Source: Pseudopyrenochaeta lycopersici (taxonomy: Eukaryota; Ascomycota; Dothideomycetes; Pleosporales; Pseudopyrenochaetaceae). From it: a DNA stretch of 64,000 nt. A program made the position numbers and the translations under genes. Under the pieces are notes generated by a model. It was not told where the DNA came from and did not search any database. It was given only the letters and a program-made list of their open reading frames with translations. Of the stretch, positions 24,753 through 36,089 are shown piece after piece (positions within the stretch are counted from its first letter, which is position 1; each line of letters starts with the position of its first letter). The stretch lies in assembly GCA_003313425.1 (NCBI GenBank), contig NHZP01000040.1, forward strand, positions 248,001 to 312,000. The letters are read 5' to 3'.

Positions 24753-25022
24753 ATGTCTGTCAACTTCTTTCTCGTTGCCTTTTCAATGCCTCAGCTGTTG
24801 TCGGGCCAAGCTGCTTCGCACTTTACGCGAATACAGGATTCCACTGTACCTTGGAGGAACGGTACGATTCGAGCTTCAAAGGTGAGCCAATTGTCTAAGA
24901 ATAAAATTATCCAAAATATGTAGGAAGGCTTCTTTTCGCGGTCATGGAAATCGTACAATCAAGTTTACCCATTCGGCCCTTCTTTCAGCCTCAGCTCTCC
25001 TGTAGTTGCATCTATCGTTTGA
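24753..25022 (+). CDS. Putative small secreted protein (75 aa)
   Basis: Too short for a simple frame search. Exon 1 (24753-24881, 43 codons) begins with a plausible signal peptide, MSVNFFLVAFSMPQLLSGQA, and ends at a GTGAGC donor; a 42-bp intron closes with ATGTAG, and exon 2 (24924-25022) stays in frame for 32 codons to TGA. The mature peptide would be about 55 residues, aromatic- and Ser-rich and without cysteine. I recognise no family. The exon pair could be chance; transcript evidence would decide. Confidence 0.35.
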
Positions 25023-27726
25023 TTCAGAAGTCACGTGCGTTGTGCGAGCCCGCGCAGCAGGGATGAAGCATGGTTCGGCATCTATGATTTTGTCCAAGCT
25101 TAACCGGCCGTGTCACGAATTACGAAAAGTTACGAACGATTGACATCCAAACCAGAATTTGATGAAGGCATAAAAGTGTCAGGAGAGTACGTATTGGGGC
25201 GAGAAGGATTAGGCTTTACTTTGCACTGAGGACGCCACAGAAGATCTCCATGAATATTGTATATGACTATGACATTCATGATTCGAAAACGACTTTGCCA
25301 AAATGCTAAAGTAGCTTTGCAGTCGCCAGGTTCCCGGTTACTCTTGGCGAAAATTGCACAAGGTCTAGGGTACAATGAGGCGAAATGCGGGTCGGGATCG
25401 AAGACCATGCAGGGAAGGTAGTGGGGTGCTGCTATGCATCAGCAAGCTATAATCGTAGCTAGCAAGATAACTCATGTCGGCCCTAATACTACATGATACA
25501 GACAGACTCGCATTCCAGCCTTGATTGAGAGGAGATTCTAAGTATATTCAAATGTGAACCATGCCAACATACGGCGCACCGGCTCATTAGAGCTGAAGAT
25601 GTTGCTACCTAGGCAAACTAGTGGGAAAGGCCGACAATAGCTTGTAACGGATATGACCTTGGTCATCAAGCAGGAGTTGAATTTCACCCTGCATTCTGTG
25701 AAAATACAACTTCGATTTAGTGACGACTATACAAGTATAGTGCGGAGCTTGATGAAGCATGTATTCATCTGAATTCCTCCTCACAGTTGCTTCTCAACGC
25801 CATTGAAGTAAAGAGTCCGCGGCTATAGCTGTAACTGACATGCAATGAATATTGACTTTGGCGGTGAATTGGCGAAGATGACACAACCGTCTCGTAAAGT
25901 TAGTATACTTACGGAAGGCCAGAACATGGTTTGTATGAAATATTCGAGGTAAATGAGTACTTTCTGGCGCATTTTTTCTACATTGTGACGAGTACGATCA
26001 ACCGGTACGTAGTCACTCTTTTGGAAGCTGGACCATCCTTCATATTCAAGGTACAATCAGTACAGTTGAATACAATCTTTAATGAATTTCAGATAGAACA
26101 TCATAGAGCGAATGGAACAGGCTAAGAGGTCTAGAAAATTTCATGGATCGCTTCATGACAGCCCAACAGACGCCAAATACCTAAAAAAAAAATAAAGACG
26201 AAACTTGAAGTGACGCCGGCGACAATGAATGAAGCCTTGTATAACCTAGGCACTTGCAGAGAGCTCGTATGCTGTAACGAGGGTTCTAATCTGATAGCCC
26301 TGAGGAAATATTTCCGTGTGGCTGAAAATAGATCAGTCGACGTATCTTGGACTGCCTTCGTGATTGGTAAATATCTTTCAGCTGTGGCTTGATCAAGCCG
26401 CCCAAACCCACCCATCAGCTTCTCGGGAATTGTGGCTGTGCGATGAAGCTTGTCTGGCTAATGTACATCGCTCCCACACGATGAATGCGTGATATGTCCG
26501 TAATAGACTAGCAAAGTCCCCAGTACAGCTGCACTTCGGCCACACTGAATGCGACGATTGCCCGGAGTTAATTCAGGTACGGTTTGATTGATGTCAAGTT
26601 CAGCCTCATGCGTTTCCAAATCGACTATGTTATGCAGGATAGGTTCACCAGATCTGCTAATTAGCCGCAGCGATTTAGTCAGGCATCTCTTGTCCTTCTT
26701 TGACCTTCCAGGCTGCCCTCCCTTTCCGAATTTCGACAAGTTGAATGCCACTTCGAAACTTGCCAACATGCGCATGTAATTTTAATCTTCACAGTAGTCC
26801 TCAATGCGAAAGGTACGAAGATACGAAAATGGACCCCAATGCTCATTTCCCAATCTCGCGAATGCCCGCCCACGCTTAGACCGAAGATGGACCCCAGCGC
26901 TTATTTGTAGCGCTCGCTAAAGCCTGTTTCCTCACGTGAAGAATGCGAAAACGTGGGGAAGACTACAGTGCTGATTTTAGATCGTGCTAATGCCTGGCGG
27001 AGCCTCACCGGGATGCTTAATTTTCGGTTTCCTCCAATTAGTTATTGCTGCAGGGGTAGACCGTCAAGCGGTGCCTCAACTGTCCATCTCCCAGACCCTA
27101 TGTATATGTCAGATCTTCACTACCACGTGACTCCGATAGAGTCATTTCACTATTCATCGCATATCTCAGAGTCTATTGGGTAGAATCACTGAGTTTCTAT
27201 TGTTTTTCTTTGCCAGGGATTTCCACCGGTTCAGCTCTTTGCAAATTTCATTCTAGATCGGCCTCATAACCGCACCACTGGGTCTTACGAGATTTGCGAA
27301 AGATTTTGGGCTTCATCATGTCACCACTGCACCGGGTGTGTCTGTTAAACCATGCTGATCTACTCTCGTGTTAATCTAAGCAGTCTCAGAGTAGTATGCG
27401 AGGCTATTCTAGGCAATGCTGTCCAACGGGTTCCAGCCTCAAAATTCTTCGGCCCCAGAAGCTGAGCTTGTAAGTTAGCATAGGACTTGGCGACTTCTCC
27501 TAATCAAAATAGGTATCAAACCTACACCATCTGAGAACCGGTATGGTTAAGGTTAGGTCCAAGAGCAAACTCGCCCTACGATTCGCCGTCCGGTGAGACA
27601 ATGAAGTTACATGGTAGTTCACCTAGTAGTCGTCCAACTATGGAGTAATCTCCGTGCTAGCCACTACCGCATTCCCTCTGCTCTTATGCGAACAACTATT
27701 TCACGGTCTGTGCTGCTTCTCTTTTG
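25023..27726. other. Gene-free, partly AT-rich region
   Basis: About 2.7 kb with only short frames on both strands (for example 25130-25408 minus, 26131-26415 minus, 26458-26775 minus). None shows a domain or can be extended by splicing in a convincing way. Some sequence near 25440-26120 is AT-rich. Confidence 0.45.
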
Positions 27727-27734
27727 TATATAAA
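27727..27734 (+). promoter_or_regulatory. TATA box of a small secreted protein gene
   Basis: TATATAAA lies 192 bp before the start codon at 27919. The CA- and CT-rich stretch between them resembles the pyrimidine-rich leaders of strongly expressed fungal genes. Confidence 0.45.
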
Positions 27735-27918
27735 GAGCTCGAGATCTCGTCGTTTCAATCATCATCTCACAGCATTACTCTCCAGCCTTCCACAGCAGTC
27801 ATCAACACAAACAATTTGTCAGTTCTTCTTCCCTGCCCTAAACGCTTCTTGCTCTAACATCAACTTGCAGACCAACTCTCAATCAAAGTACCAACCACAC
27901 CACCAACCTCAATTCACC

Positions 27919-28320
27919 ATGAAGTTCTCCGCCGTCTTCGCCGCCGCTCTCTATGCCACCAGCGCAACTGCCTGGAAGATCAACTGGTACTACACCAATG
28001 GCCAGCGCGTCGAGAGCCACGGTAGCAACACTCAAAATGGCTGCGTCAATCTCCGCGTCAACACTGTCAACCTCGACCGATATGTTGTTGACTTCGCTAC
28101 GACTCTGGCGGTAGACCCCAACCGTGTCCGCCTATGGGCCGGTACTGGCTGCCGTGGCAACCCCACTTGGGATTCTACCCATGAGGGTAACAGCAACTTG
28201 GTTCCCAACCGAATCGTCAAGAGCTACATCATTGATCACAACCGCATCCCGGTCAGTTACTGATACTTTTCTTGATACCATTAATTGTCACTAACTACTT
28301 CATAGGGCGACGGCAAATAA
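27919..28320 (+). CDS. Small secreted protein, effector-like (115 aa)
   Basis: Exons 27919-28251 and 28306-28320 join in frame; the intron (28252-28305) has GTCAGT, an ACTAAC branch and CATAG, and the last exon adds only GDGK before the stop. The start is set by CACCATG context and a clear signal peptide (MKFSAVFAAALYATSATA). The mature protein of about 97 residues begins WKINWYYTNGQ and has two cysteines (NGC and TGC), probably one disulphide. No domain is recognised. Size, secretion and isolation in a gene-poor stretch fit an effector or an apoplastic protein, but this is inference. The strong TATA box and leader suggest high expression under some condition. Confidence 0.82.
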
Positions 28321-29154
28321 ATTGGTGCAAGTCACTTGGCAGAACGAAAAGGAGTGATTGTTTTTGGTGGAGGAAGCTTTACTTTTTCTGATGGATGGTA
28401 TTCGATTTCAGTGTTCACTTCAATTCTTGCTTTCTGTTGTTGATTTTGATTCTGGTGGTTTGGATTGTGGTGGTATTACATTTCGGCAATCAACTCATTA
28501 TCACCCTGCAAAATACTGGCACCAATGACTTCCAACGCTTATAATGGCACATTTTGTGACTTTTTTTCGTTCAATGAAATCCATATCAACAGATGGATGT
28601 TGATTAACAGTCCAAAAGAAAGTGTCAGGTATGGAGATAGACTTCCAAATGCTATTCTGACCATGTTTTTCATACACATAACAGACCTTCAGCTATGCTC
28701 AGAACGTATCACGGGAGGGGCATAAAATTATGATATCGTTCTGTATTTCTCTATGAGAGCGAGATGTATATCACTACCAGATACATCAATGCTCACTCAA
28801 GCCCCTCCTTGGTCATCGAACCCCAATATTGCTTGGAATTTTACTGAACTAAAATCGACTTCTGAAGGAGTGAGTTGAGGTTCCATACTGATGTTTCAAA
28901 CTTGGGATTATCCTACTAGGAGAGTATGGACAGGAGAATGAGTTGGGTGATATGTTCCTCATCAGTGCAATTTGAGGGTAACTTGAATGAAAATCATAGT
29001 GGTCATATTTTGTTAAATTTTATTATCAACAATCAGTATAAAAATCTGCATATCCAACCAAACAATAGTTGGATTTACAAATGTGTGTACAGGGCTTTAC
29101 ACTACAATTTATTCCGGCTAATCCAACGGAGATTACGAAAAGCTGATATGGTTA
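28321..29154. other. 3' flank and AT-rich spacer before the minisatellite
   Basis: Open frames at 28465-28725 and 28926-29195 are AT-rich and featureless. I see no gene. Confidence 0.45.
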
Positions 29155-29245
29155 TGTTTTGGTTGGTGGGGTCATCTGTTGGTTGGTGGGGTTAGCTTTT
29201 GGATGGTGGAGTTAGCTTTTGGGTGGTGGGGTTAGCTTGTCACCG
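29155..29245 (+). repeat. G-rich block of the GGTTGG/GGTTAG minisatellite
   Basis: Four degenerate units of the type GGTTGGTGGGGTTAGCTTTT run G-rich on the plus strand. They are the reverse orientation of the C-rich array that starts at about 29385. Confidence 0.75.
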
Positions 29246-29384
29246 TTTATCTTCTACAAACAACAGCCAGCCATTCACTATACAATCTAGTTTACGTTAA
29301 CTTGAATGCCACATACCTAGAGAAATAGTATATGAAGAGGTCACTGAGCCAATACGTTCCTACAATGAGCAAATAATAGTTAAC

Positions 29385-30075
29385 CCCACCAACAAATCCC
29401 TGACCCTACCAATAGCTAACCCGACCAACGAATAGCTAACCCGACCAACGAATAGCTAACCCTACCAACCAAATAGCTAACCCTACCAACCAAATAGCTA
29501 ACCAACCAAATAGCTAACCCTACCAACCAAATAGCTAACCCTACCAACCAAATAGCTAACCCTACCAACCAAATAGCTAACCCTACCAACCAAATAGCTA
29601 ACCCTACCAACCAAATAGCTAACCCTACCAAACCAAATAGCTAACCCTACCAACCAAATAGCTAACCCTACCAACCAAATAGCTAACCCTACTACTCAAA
29701 AGAACTCAAAAGATCACCCCATCAACCAAATAGCAACTGAATAGCTAACCCTACCATCCAAATCATAAACCTACCACTCAAAAGGTAACCCCACCAACCA
29801 AATAGCTAACCCGACCAACGAATAGCTAACCCTACCACTCAAAAGATAACCCCACCATCTAAATAGCTAACCATAACCCTACCACTCAAAAGAACTCAAA
29901 AGATAACCCCACTAACCGAATAGCAACTGAATAGCTAACCTTACTATCCAAATTATAAACCTACCGTCCAAATTATAAACCTACCACTCAAAAGATAACC
30001 CTACCACTCAAAAGATAACCCCACCATCCAAAAGTAATGGATACTTAATCCCACCACGCTGAACGCTCAGCCCAC
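29385..30075 (-). repeat. C-rich 21-bp minisatellite array
   Basis: The core, about 29416-29690, is roughly a dozen copies of a 21-bp unit, CTAACCCTACCAACCAAATAG. One copy is shortened to 16 bp and one is expanded to 22 bp. The rest, to about 30075, is made of related but degenerate units (CCACTCAAAAGATAACCC, CATCCAAATAGCTAACC). Read on the minus strand it is G-rich, with GGTTGGTAGGGTTAG in each unit. It gives a spurious repetitive open frame. Confidence 0.9.
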
Positions 30076-30457
30076 CATTAGATTTCCAGAGATCAAAGGG
30101 TGTTGGTAGGGTTACCTTTTACTTGGTATGATTATCTCATGTCTAACCTTTGCTGTGGAGTATGCTCCTAAAATACCTTTCCATTTCCCCACTTTGCAAA
30201 CCTGCAGAAACGATGAAGGAAACTGTAAACCTTGAGTAGTGTGTTTAGCTAAGCAGTGATGGGTTTGACGATCTTGTAATAGATCATCTGACCTAGTACG
30301 TGGTTGCTTGGTCATGGCCATAATTGGGAAAGCTTGATTGGAGAGCTGATCATCCAACACACTCTGCATGAGTATCCTGATTGGTAACGTCACATCGCCC
30401 AGAGTCAAGTAGTGGTTGGTCGGGTTAGCTATTTGGCCGGGTTGGCCGGGTTAACTA
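30076..30457. other. Spacer with isolated minisatellite units, left flank of a transposon
   Basis: Single units in the G-rich orientation occur at about 30100-30122 and 30410-30452 (GGTTGGTCGGGTTAGCTATTTGG), so the repeat family spreads up to the transposon end. Between them is about 290 bp of unrelated sequence without a gene. Confidence 0.5.
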
Positions 30458-31695
30458 ACGTGTCCCACAAGCGAGCGCCGCGCACAAGCGAGCGCCGCAC
30501 CCCACCAAGTTTGAGCACCTCTCTCATCTTAACGTACAATAGCTCAACACCACGCTCTTCAAATGCCTTCAAACGAAGCAGGTATCCAGCTTACTACCTC
30601 AGCTATTCATGCGCATTAAATTAGTAGCAACCAGCCTGCTGCAGCAATCTCTAACGTGTCTGAAAGAACAATCTCTCGCTGACGCGCTGGGACTACTGCT
30701 TAACGCGATTGCTAGCCTAACTTAAGGAAGCTTACCTAGCTAGAAGAGGAGGTGATAGTCAATTATATACTTAATCTAGATCAACGTGGATTTCCGCCTA
30801 CGTACGCAGCTATACGTGATATAGCTAATAAGCTGCTATCAACGCGTGGTGGAGGTCTAGTTAGGATAAATTGGCCATCTAACTTTGTTAAGCGTACAGA
30901 CAGTCTGACGACGCGTTTTCCCCGAGCGTACGATAGGCAGAGTCAATATACGCTCAGCATTTGGAGGAGCAGGCCTTGTTCCTCTCCAGCCAGGCGTTGT
31001 CTTGTCAAGGCTAGATGTCCAGCTCCGTACGCCATCACCAGCAGCTCAGTTAGGAGCTCAGGAAGGAGCTCAGCTAGGAGCTCAGCTAGGAGCTCAGTTA
31101 GGAGCTCAGCTAGGAGCTGAGCAAGGAGCTCTATGGGAGCCTCAAACACCAAGGAACCCACGTGAGTTTGAGGCTTAATCGACTCTAATTAGCGATCGCG
31201 TTCAACAGCATAAGAGCTCATTACTAGCCTTAATTATTAAGGCGCTTAATTAGTTTACAAAGGAGGCTATAGTAGGGGTATATAGAGCTAAGCTAATAGA
31301 GGGTAGGATTAATAGCCTTAAGAAGGCTAATTAGGCAGTAACTTAGCAAAAGCAGTGCAAAAGAAAGTAGATTTAGAAAGGAGGAGTCTTAATAAAGGGA
31401 GTTAGAGTTAATATAGCTACTTAACAAGAGGCTGATTAACAGATTAGGCGTGAAATGCGTTAAAGTAGGGAGTAATCAGGCCTTAGCGGCCGGCCTCTAT
31501 CGCGCTGTAAAAGGTGCAGAGAGACTAGGCATAACTCGCGCACGTATAAAAACGATACTATAGGTGCTACTTAAGCTTGCATATTAATATCTATAGATTA
31601 CTTGAATTTATGGTTGAGCTGTACGCTGGTAGAGGTGCTCAAACTTGGTAGGGTGCGGCGCTCGCTTGTGGGCGGCGCTCGCTTGTGGGACACGT
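30458..31695 (-). mobile_element. Pogo/Fot1-like element, internally deleted copy (1,238 bp)
   Basis: It starts ACGTGTCCCACAAGCGAGCG and ends with the inverted form, flanked by TA at 30456-30457 and 31696-31697, the target duplication of Tc1/mariner-type elements. The ends match the longer copy at 57321-59280, in the opposite orientation: by the strand of the transposase remnant this copy lies plus-wise relative to that one. It keeps the 5' transposase part (QRGFPPTYAAIRDIAN, plus strand) and the GAGCTC repeat near the other end, but lacks about 700 bp that encode the catalytic core. The junction at about 30940 joins AGGCAG to AGTCAATATA, with a shared GCAG/CAG at both breakpoints. Such deletion derivatives cannot move on their own. 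Confidence 0.88.
31035..31130 (+). repeat. 12-bp GAGCTC tandem repeat inside the transposon
   Basis: Units of GAGCTCAGCTAG and variants repeat about eight times. The same array, in the other orientation, is in the longer transposon copy at about 57885-58010. In one frame it encodes repeated Ser-Ser-Ala-Arg, in the antisense frame repeated Glu-Leu-Leu-Ala. Confidence 0.8.
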
Positions 31696-31699
31696 TATT

Positions 31700-31870
31700 T
31701 GCATGGTGGGGTTATCTTTTGAGTAGTAGGTTCATGATTTGGATGGTAGGGTTAGCTATCTGGTTGGTAGGGTTATCTATTTGGTTGGTGGGTTTATCTA
31801 TTTGGATGGTGGGGTTATCTTTTGAGTAGTAGGTTTATGATTGGATGGTAGGGTTATCCTTGGATTAGTA
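31700..31870 (+). repeat. G-rich minisatellite units right of the transposon
   Basis: Units of the type GGTAGGGTTAGCTATTTGGTTG continue for about 170 bp after the transposon. They share the unit of the 29385-30075 array but lie in the other orientation. Confidence 0.75.
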
Positions 31871-32851
31871 GTCTCAGCTATATACTTGCACAAAAGCGAA
31901 TCAATCCACGTATTTCAGCGTGCTGAATTAGGAAGACCACTGCTGAAGCCGTGGCGACGATACTCCGTTCTCCCTTCCAATCCAGTCAGATCCAAGCAAA
32001 TGGCCGACAAAGTCACGCGCTACAACAATTCCGACGTGCAGAATAAACCTGCGGGACGTGAAATTCAGGAGAAACAAGGATATTGAGAGAACAGTCCCCT
32101 CTCTCACTCCACACGATGCAATGGTAGCGACAACAGTAACAAGCACAATGTATATATGCAACAACTACCAATCCAGCTGCCGATGCACCGAGCACCGAGC
32201 ACCGAGCACCTATGTATATATGCATGTACGCACTTGGGAAACACGACACGAACTTGCAGTACCACACCGGCGCAATCGGGGAACAACAAAACATCAAACA
32301 GAACGCACGACCCGATGCCGCTGTATACGTATATTCCACGGGCCGAAAAAAACAACAACAAGCAAGAATCCCATACAGGAGCGGGTCAACGCGAAAGAAC
32401 CCGCAACGTTCAAGGGTGGGTATTAGAGACAGAGAGAAAGATAAAAAAGTTGGAGATGGGAAAAGCAAAAGATTTGAATGGCCATCTGCTCGATCAAGAG
32501 CTAGACGTGAAGAAGAAGAAAAAGCAGTAGAAGTAGAAAAGTAGTGAGGATGGTCAGGGGTATAAAACGTCCCCCAGCCAGCACAGAAGAACCAGAAAGC
32601 AAAAAAAAAGAAAGGGAGAAGCGCAAAAGTATCCCACCCAACCCAAAAGCAAATCAACATAATAATTCCCAGTATTCATGCCACATAAAACCGCGTTCCG
32701 TCCCGTTCGTGTGCCAACACGAAACAAAAATAACGCCAAGCCAGTAATGGAAATCCCTAGGGTATAAAGAATTGCGAGGATGAGAAAAATTGTACATGTC
32801 AAGCTCACACTGTGCCGCCTTTTCTGCTGAGAGCCACAAAGCCAGCTTTGA
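31871..32851. other. 3' flank of the Tea4/Bud14-like gene
   Basis: The sequence is rich in A-runs on the plus strand, hence T-rich on the transcribed strand, as is common in fungal 3' regions. Long but low-complexity frames (32013-32660 minus, 32156-32530 plus) lack domain structure. Confidence 0.45.
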
Positions 32852-35800
32852 CTACCGTCCGCCATTCACGGCCAGGGTTCCATTCATGCTCTTCCCACTT
32901 GCTGTGCTCATTTTGCTTGCCCCGGAGCCGGCCCGCTTCATACGCTTCTCCATGAGTCCGTTTAGGAGTCTGTCGAGCTCTCCGCTCAATCCCTGAACGG
33001 TCTTGGTCTCCTCGACAAAAAGGTTTCTCATGAATGGATGATCGCGGCCTACGGGAACGACACCCGTGACATCATTAACCATTAACAACATGTCCCTGAC
33101 ATCGCTGCCGTCTTCTAGATAGGCGCGAAGACTCGAATCGGACCAAGCGGGCAGTATTGCACTGTCTGAGGAGATGGGTGGCGAGATGCCGCGTTCGGCA
33201 TTCGTCTTATTTGGTACAGGTGCCGCTCGAGACGGTGGGGGTATGGGGTTTCCATTGGGTGCGAGATTTGTGGGCGAAGGGCTATTGCCAGTCCGCGAGG
33301 TAGAGAGGGTGCTATTCTCGGGTATCGTCTTCATAGGGCTGTCGTCTGGCGACGGCGTGGAGATGGGCGAGCTTGTCTCCTGGCTTGAGTTGTCGGTGGT
33401 AAGGCCAGGCGGTTGGTGAACATCCGACTCCTTGTCCCGATCTCGAAGGTTCGTTTTGACTGATGGCTGTGCATCTGCCACAGAGACATGGACTGGTGAT
33501 TCTGAGAGTCGTCCTGTGGGTTCCGAGGGTTCCGGCTGAGTGGATCTCGCCTGGGCGTCCGGGTCGGCAAAGGGGTCGCTGCTGTCATCCGAGTCAAAGT
33601 CGTCCAGCTGGACGCGCTGCTTTGACGGCTTGACCTTTTCTGGCTTCGCCTCGCCGTTCGGCTGAGGTTTCATCATCTTAGTAAACGGATTGTTGGAGCC
33701 CATGTTCGTTGGTGCCGAGCGATTATCAGGAGAGCGCGTTCGTTCCTCCACAGATGGTCTCGACGAGTTATCCTGCTCTGGCGAGACCAGACGCATGGTT
33801 GACGCGGCTTGTTGTCCGGCTGGTCTGTCCGACGATGTGCCATCTACTGGCGTTGCGGGTTCTGTTGGACTGTCCATCTTGAGGATACCCTTCGTCTTCT
33901 GGGGAGAATCGTCTCGCGTACGTTGGCTCTTTTGCAGTTTGCCCTTGCTTGGATTTCTTTGCGGTGTTGTGACAGGCTGCTCGGCCGATGGTCGTTGTTC
34001 CGATTCTTCTGAAGGTTTTGATTGCGGCGAGGCGCGGTCGCTGTCGTCGGGCCGCTCGATGTCGCTGTCTTGGGAGTCATGCATGCCCTTTGCTTTCTTA
34101 TCTTTACGTTTGAACAACCCACTAAGCATGCCCGACTTCTTCTCCTTCTTCTCTTTCTTGTCCTTGACCTTGTCTGCAAATCCATTCTTCTCCAGGCTTT
34201 CGAGGCTAGGACCGCGCTCCCGAGAGCCAGCTGGTGAGTTGGTTGAATCGTCGCGTAGCAGATTTGGCGTAAGGGTAATCTTCCGAGTCTCGGTGTTTTC
34301 GTCCTTGAAAAACGAGTCTGTGTTGCGCAGCGTGCCGTTGCGGGTGATTTTAGGATCCAGTGGGCGATCGACAGTCTCGTCACTCGCTCGTTGTCTGTCG
34401 TCCTCCCTCTTGGTAGCTGAATCACTGGAGCTTCGTGCGTCACTCTCTGACTGACCATTGGCGTCCTTGTTGCCATTCGTCTTGAGTGGCTGTACCTTCA
34501 AGCCGTCGTCCTGTTCGGGCTCTGCTTTCTGTGCGGCCTGTTGCTGCTGTGCCTGTTGCTGTGTTTGCTTTGGCTCTGGCCCGCCAAAGAGCTCGCCGTC
34601 GCCCTCGTCAGAAGAGTAATCGTAGTCTGAGGCCTCGACGTAGGTAGGTGGCGCAAATTGGACTGTCTTGGCGTTGCGTCGTCGCATCGCCTTCTTCAGA
34701 GGGTTCTTTGACTTTTCCGCGGTATCGCCGAGCATGGTTGCGGAAAGATCAATGTTTCTGTGCTTGTTGAGACGTGCTAACCGTTCTGTGGGTGTTTCAA
34801 TGTGTTCTGCGGGTAAGTAGCCTGGGATTGTCAGCTAGGAGTTGCAGTGCAGCCCAGATGACGTACCAATACTGCTGTCCTTGACGACCCGGACCAGCCA
34901 CCAGTAGCTGTTGCTATCGTCTAGCAAGACCATTGTGTCGCCTTTTGTTGCATTTGCTTGGCCTTCGACGGTGGCGACGAAAGTATGTAGTGCGTAAACG
35001 AACTCGAAGTCGATGTCCTCTGTGTCTTGTAAGCATTCGCCTCCCCATCCTGAGTCGATAAATCGTGGGTCATCAGAGAAGGAAACGTCATTGGATGCAT
35101 CATCGCTGTCTTGGTGTTCCCAGGAGTCGGTGTCACTGTCGGTTATCCAGGAATCCTCGTCGTCGTCGGGGTGGGGATATGGTGGAGGGGTGCGGTTGAC
35201 TGTCCGAGGACTTTGCAAGAATGGATCGTGTGGTGGCTGGAGCATTATTACACTCTGTTCGTCGTATTCTGATAGTAGTGAAGCTACAGAATCCTCCCGG
35301 ATCGTCTGCAGTCGGCGCTCAAAAACCTTGAGCTGCTCCGTTCTCGGGCTCATGTCTTCGCTCACTTCGTCCCTGGCGTAGTCGTTCGGTCCGTCGGTGG
35401 CGCTTGTCCAGGTATACTCATACTCACCAGAATGATGCTCCGTTGACTGTGACTTGTGTTGTGCAGAAGACAGAAATGAAATAGGAAAATGAATAGGCGT
35501 ATTGGTGAAAGGAGAAGAAGAAGAAGAAGCAGCGACTGTCGGCGAAGACTGCCGAGTGAGAGACTCTCGTCTTGCCGGCCAGATCGCTGCAGAGGTAAGC
35601 AAAAAGGACCCACCATCGTCAATCGAGGGCGAACTCGAGATCTTGTCCATCATGTCGTCGTCCAGGTCGTCGTCGGCATCGGCGTCGTGCATGTCGGCAT
35701 CGTCGGCGTCGCCAGAGATGCCTCCATTCAGCCTGATGGCCTGCTCGTCCTGCTGCAGGCTCTTCTGGTGGTTCTCGACGGTGCGCTCGTCGTCGGAGCC

Positions 35801-36089
35801 CGGGTCGTCGCGCAGGGCGGTGCCAGCATTGCCCCAGGCATTCTGGAGTCGCGCCTCCTCTGACGAGCGCTCCTCCTCTACATGTCGGATAGCCGCCTGC
35901 TGGTGCGGTGCAGCCGGGCCAATTCCGAGGGGCGCGGGGTGTTCGGGCTGGTGCGAGTGGTCCTGGGCAGTGGGCGATGATTTGTCCTGCAAGTCAAGCG
36001 TATCTGGCCTTGGGCGTCAGCAAAGCGTATCCAGTAGTGCAGTCACTACCCGGCGTCGCACCTGCTCTGATTATCTGTGGGCGTGTCAT
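32852..36089 (-). CDS. tea4: SH3-domain cell-polarity protein, Tea4/Bud14 family (about 1,044 aa)
   Basis: Exons 36089-36062, 36003-34867 and 34821-32852 join in frame. The start exon is short (MTRPQIIRA); two donors, 36061 and 36049, both keep the frame with the acceptor at 36004, differing by four residues. An SH3 domain lies at about residues 340-400 (FVYALHTFVATVEGQANA..SYWWLVRVVKD..GYLPAEHIETP) and is crossed by the 45-bp intron 34822-34866. After it comes a conserved stretch ending AKTVQFAPP, where KTVQF fits the RVxF docking motif for protein phosphatase 1, as known for Bud14/Tea4. The remainder is long, charged and apparently disordered, with basic patches and Ser/Pro-rich phosphorylatable sequence. 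In yeasts this family sits at cell tips, links microtubule ends to formins and recruits PP1 (Glc7/Dis2); a role in hyphal polarity is expected. Confidence 0.9.

Noticed and set aside
29416..29631. Repetitive hydrophobic protein on the minus strand
   Set aside because: Direct translation of the 21-bp minisatellite; unit length is a multiple of three.
29155..30075. Internal telomere or subtelomere
   Set aside because: Units contain TTAGGG-like letters only in passing; the 21-bp period and the GGTTGG core are not telomeric repeats.
32013..32660. 215-codon minus-strand frame downstream of tea4
   Set aside because: Low-complexity, Phe/Cys/Ser-rich translation of T-rich 3' flank; overlapping frames on the other strand are equally open; no domain or start context.
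33690..34454. 254-codon plus-strand frame
   Set aside because: Antisense shadow of the disordered, Ser/Asp-rich part of the Tea4/Bud14-like protein.
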